Shown here: positions 62,590-64,000 of the stretch, in pieces
Layout of the letters: the number at the start of each line of letters is the position of its first letter
Numbering within the stretch: position 1 is the stretch's first letter
From: Pontibacter coccineus
Lineage (GTDB): Bacteria; Bacteroidota; Bacteroidia; Cytophagales; Hymenobacteraceae
Reading direction: 5' to 3'
DNA: 64,000 nucleotides
Assembly (NCBI RefSeq): GCF_030546575.1
Contig: NZ_JAUOTN010000005.1
Coordinates: forward strand, 310,001-374,000
Notes under the pieces: generated by a model
What the model was told of the DNA's origin: nothing
The model's input: only the letters and a program-made list of their open reading frames with translations
Database searches by the model: none
Position numbers and translations under genes: made by a program

Positions 62590-62884
62590 AGTTACAGGTT
62601 CCCCGCCTGGGGGTAGGGGCCCTCTTAAAGGATAAGGAGGGGTTAGGGTGGTTGGACCAGGTGTAGCAAAGCTTAGTCTGGCATAGAGAGAAGACGAAGC
62701 TTATACCTGCGAAGTAGTAGCGGCAGAAATTCCCCTCTTGGGAGGGGCAGGGGTGGGTATAGTCCGTGGGTGTAATTTAAGACAGTCGCTGAGAAGCTAT
62801 ACCTACAAACCGGTATTGCAGAAAGTCTCACTTGAGGGTAGCGGCCCTCGACAAAGAAGGGGGCAGGGGGATGACAATCGTGCA
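62590..62884. repeat. G-rich repeats related to 33207-33404
   Basis: Pieces of the same family occur: GGGGGTAGGGGCCCTC (62594-62614 region), TCTTGGGAGGGGCAGGGGTG (62738-62757; also at 33260-33279) and a 49-base copy at 62836-62884 that matches 33364-33412 with one mismatch. No gene is found in this stretch. Confidence 0.7.
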
Positions 62885-63143
62885 GGGCTCCTTTCCCTGT
62901 TCCTAGGAGAAGGTTGGGATGGGATGATACCACAACGCTTATACCTGTTGTATGACCACGAGAGAAGCTCTCCAACTCAGACAAAGAGTGGTTGGGCACT
63001 TGGAGCTGGCAGCGTAAAAGATAAGCCGCCACTACAGTTGCCGCTGGGCTGATAGTTGCTGTCCCTCAGAAGCGTGAATTCAAAATAGAAACTAATTGAG
63101 GCTGGGATGGGACTGGCCGTGTTTAATAGTGGTATATTGCAAC

Positions 63144-63518
63144 GTGCATTACGCTGTCAAAAATATAGTCTTTGCGCTCTCGCTCTTTTTTGCTTTCTAC
63201 GGGATGCAGACCAGGGCGGCGATGGAGATGCGGGCCCAATCCGTAAAGGAGTGGACTACTGAAGGCGATCCAACCCATTTTGACAAAGGTAAACTCGAAC
63301 GGACAACGGGACTTCTTCAGCCGGAAGAGCAACTGCGCTTAGCGCAGCCGAGACCTTCGGCACCGCTCAAGCAGGTGTTCTCGGGCATGGCCGCACTTGT
63401 CTGGGCACAGGAGTTCAGGCTGCAACTGCTGGCGGTGCACTACCTGCAACGGACCCGGTTATTTAGTCCCGGCCTTACCATCCGCGACATCATCTTTCCC
63501 TTCCATTACTTCTGGTAA
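63144..63518 (+). CDS. Possible small secreted protein
   Basis: 124 residues from a GTG at 63144 (VHYAVKNIVFALSLFFAFYGMQ), which gives a signal-peptide-like N-terminus. An upstream ATG at 63096 gives a less plausible N-terminus. The mature part has two hydrophobic helices (about 75-110) and ends with an aromatic strand (IIFPFHYFW), similar in style to the protein at 1108, which also ends in aromatic residues. No family is known. Confidence 0.45.
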   Translation: MHYAVKNIVFALSLFFAFYGMQTRAAMEMRAQSVKEWTTEGDPTHFDKGKLERTTGLLQPEEQLRLAQPRPSAPLKQVFSGMAALVWAQEFRLQLLAVHYLQRTRLFSPGLTIRDIIFPFHYFW

Positions 63519-63648
63519 TTTCTTCTCTTTTTTAGCGCCCCGCAGGGTAGAAGCCCTGCTCATCAGCACCTCAGGTATGAAGCGGTCAATGCACCGGCAG
63601 GGATACCTGTACCTATCATTTCAGATAATTTAAAAAAAGAAAAGAAAA

Positions 63649-64000
63649 ATGGAGATATCCACCATCGTAATGGGAATACTGGCTTTGGCCCTGTTTGTGA
63701 TTCCTATCTATTTTATCCAAAACAAACAAAAGGCGAAGTTGAACAAAGCAAAACAGCCTTTTATAGAAGCGGCACACCGCCACGGACTGCATTTGGGACG
63801 GCATGATGTCTGGAACGGGCAGTACGGCATCGGACTCGATGAGGCCAACAACCGCCTGTTCTACTGGCACAACGAAAAGCCAAATCCGCAGGAAACGATC
63901 ATAGACCTGGGTTCTGTGAAGCAATGCGTAGTTGATAACGTGCACCGCGACGTGAACGGGAACCGCATCATCGACGCCATCGGGCTGCGCATTGCCTTGC
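63649..64000 (+). CDS. Membrane-anchored protein of unknown function (gene runs off the right edge)
   Basis: 117 residues visible from ATG 63649, which follows an A-rich leader typical of Bacteroidota. One N-terminal membrane helix (IVMGILALALFVIPIYFIQN) is followed by a soluble domain, with HRHGLHLGRHDVWNGQYGIG and an acidic middle. No stop in the window. No family recognised. Confidence 0.7.
   Translation, partial: MEISTIVMGILALALFVIPIYFIQNKQKAKLNKAKQPFIEAAHRHGLHLGRHDVWNGQYGIGLDEANNRLFYWHNEKPNPQETIIDLGSVKQCVVDNVHRDVNGNRIIDAIGLRIAL

Overview
The window looks like chromosomal DNA of a Bacteroidota member, most likely a Hymenobacteraceae/Pontibacter-type Cytophagales species. Evidence: a very large secreted protein with a type IX secretion (T9SS) sorting domain, a TamL/TamB pair, a TonB-dependent receptor of the outer-membrane-barrel type, a SusB-like GH97 enzyme, DUF3347/DUF2911/DUF6122-type proteins, and TAnnTTTG-type promoter elements with A-rich leaders. 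The genus is inference; no rRNA or tRNA lies in the window.

Layout. 1-2,775: end of an ABC-F ATPase, a small secreted protein and a PAS histidine kinase. 2,772-5,430: a four-PAS hybrid-less kinase with a coupled single-domain response regulator. 5,643-8,642: a subtilase remnant, three members of a STAS-like family and a creatininase. 8,643-9,517: a gene-free region full of small hairpins and repeats. 9,518-17,348: MscL, two SulP transporters, a phosphoesterase and a TonB-dependent receptor. 17,692-20,879: small genes, a DUF3347 lipoprotein and ArsC. 20,954-29,045: tamL-tamB and a PEBP protein. 29,364-36,376: a small membrane protein, an ACP-like protein without the modified serine, and a tripartite RND efflux operon with its GbsR/MarR-like regulator. 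36,487-43,864: DinB-like protein, a LigD variant without a ligase domain, GH13 and GH97 glucosidases. 43,990-54,036: T9SS giant, thioesterase, flavin reductase, glyoxalase-fold protein, helical protein and two related secreted proteins. 54,119-58,391: arsenic (arsR-arsM) and copper (CopB-type ATPase) resistance. 58,571-64,000: DUF2911 lipoprotein, PQQ-type sugar dehydrogenase, PRC-barrel protein, a fifth STAS-like protein, a repeat-rich gap and two uncharacterised secreted or membrane proteins.

Working together. The RND pump, its outer-membrane channel and regulator form one unit, with the same inverted repeat (AGTTC-N10-GAACT) on both sides of the regulator gene. The arsR-arsM pair has a palindromic operator ahead of arsR and a degenerate copy ahead of arsM. 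The copper ATPase sits with a Met-rich lipoprotein and a small unknown protein.

Most striking: the 7-mer AGGTATA (or its complement TATACCT) occurs about 100 times by hand count, against about 8 expected by chance. It lies in genes in all three frames and on both strands, in gaps, in terminator stems, and supplies the stop codon of three genes. This resembles the behaviour of DNA uptake sequences or HIP1-like iterated motifs and is the best candidate here for an undescribed system. In addition there are arrays of mini-hairpins and several dispersed palindromic repeats.
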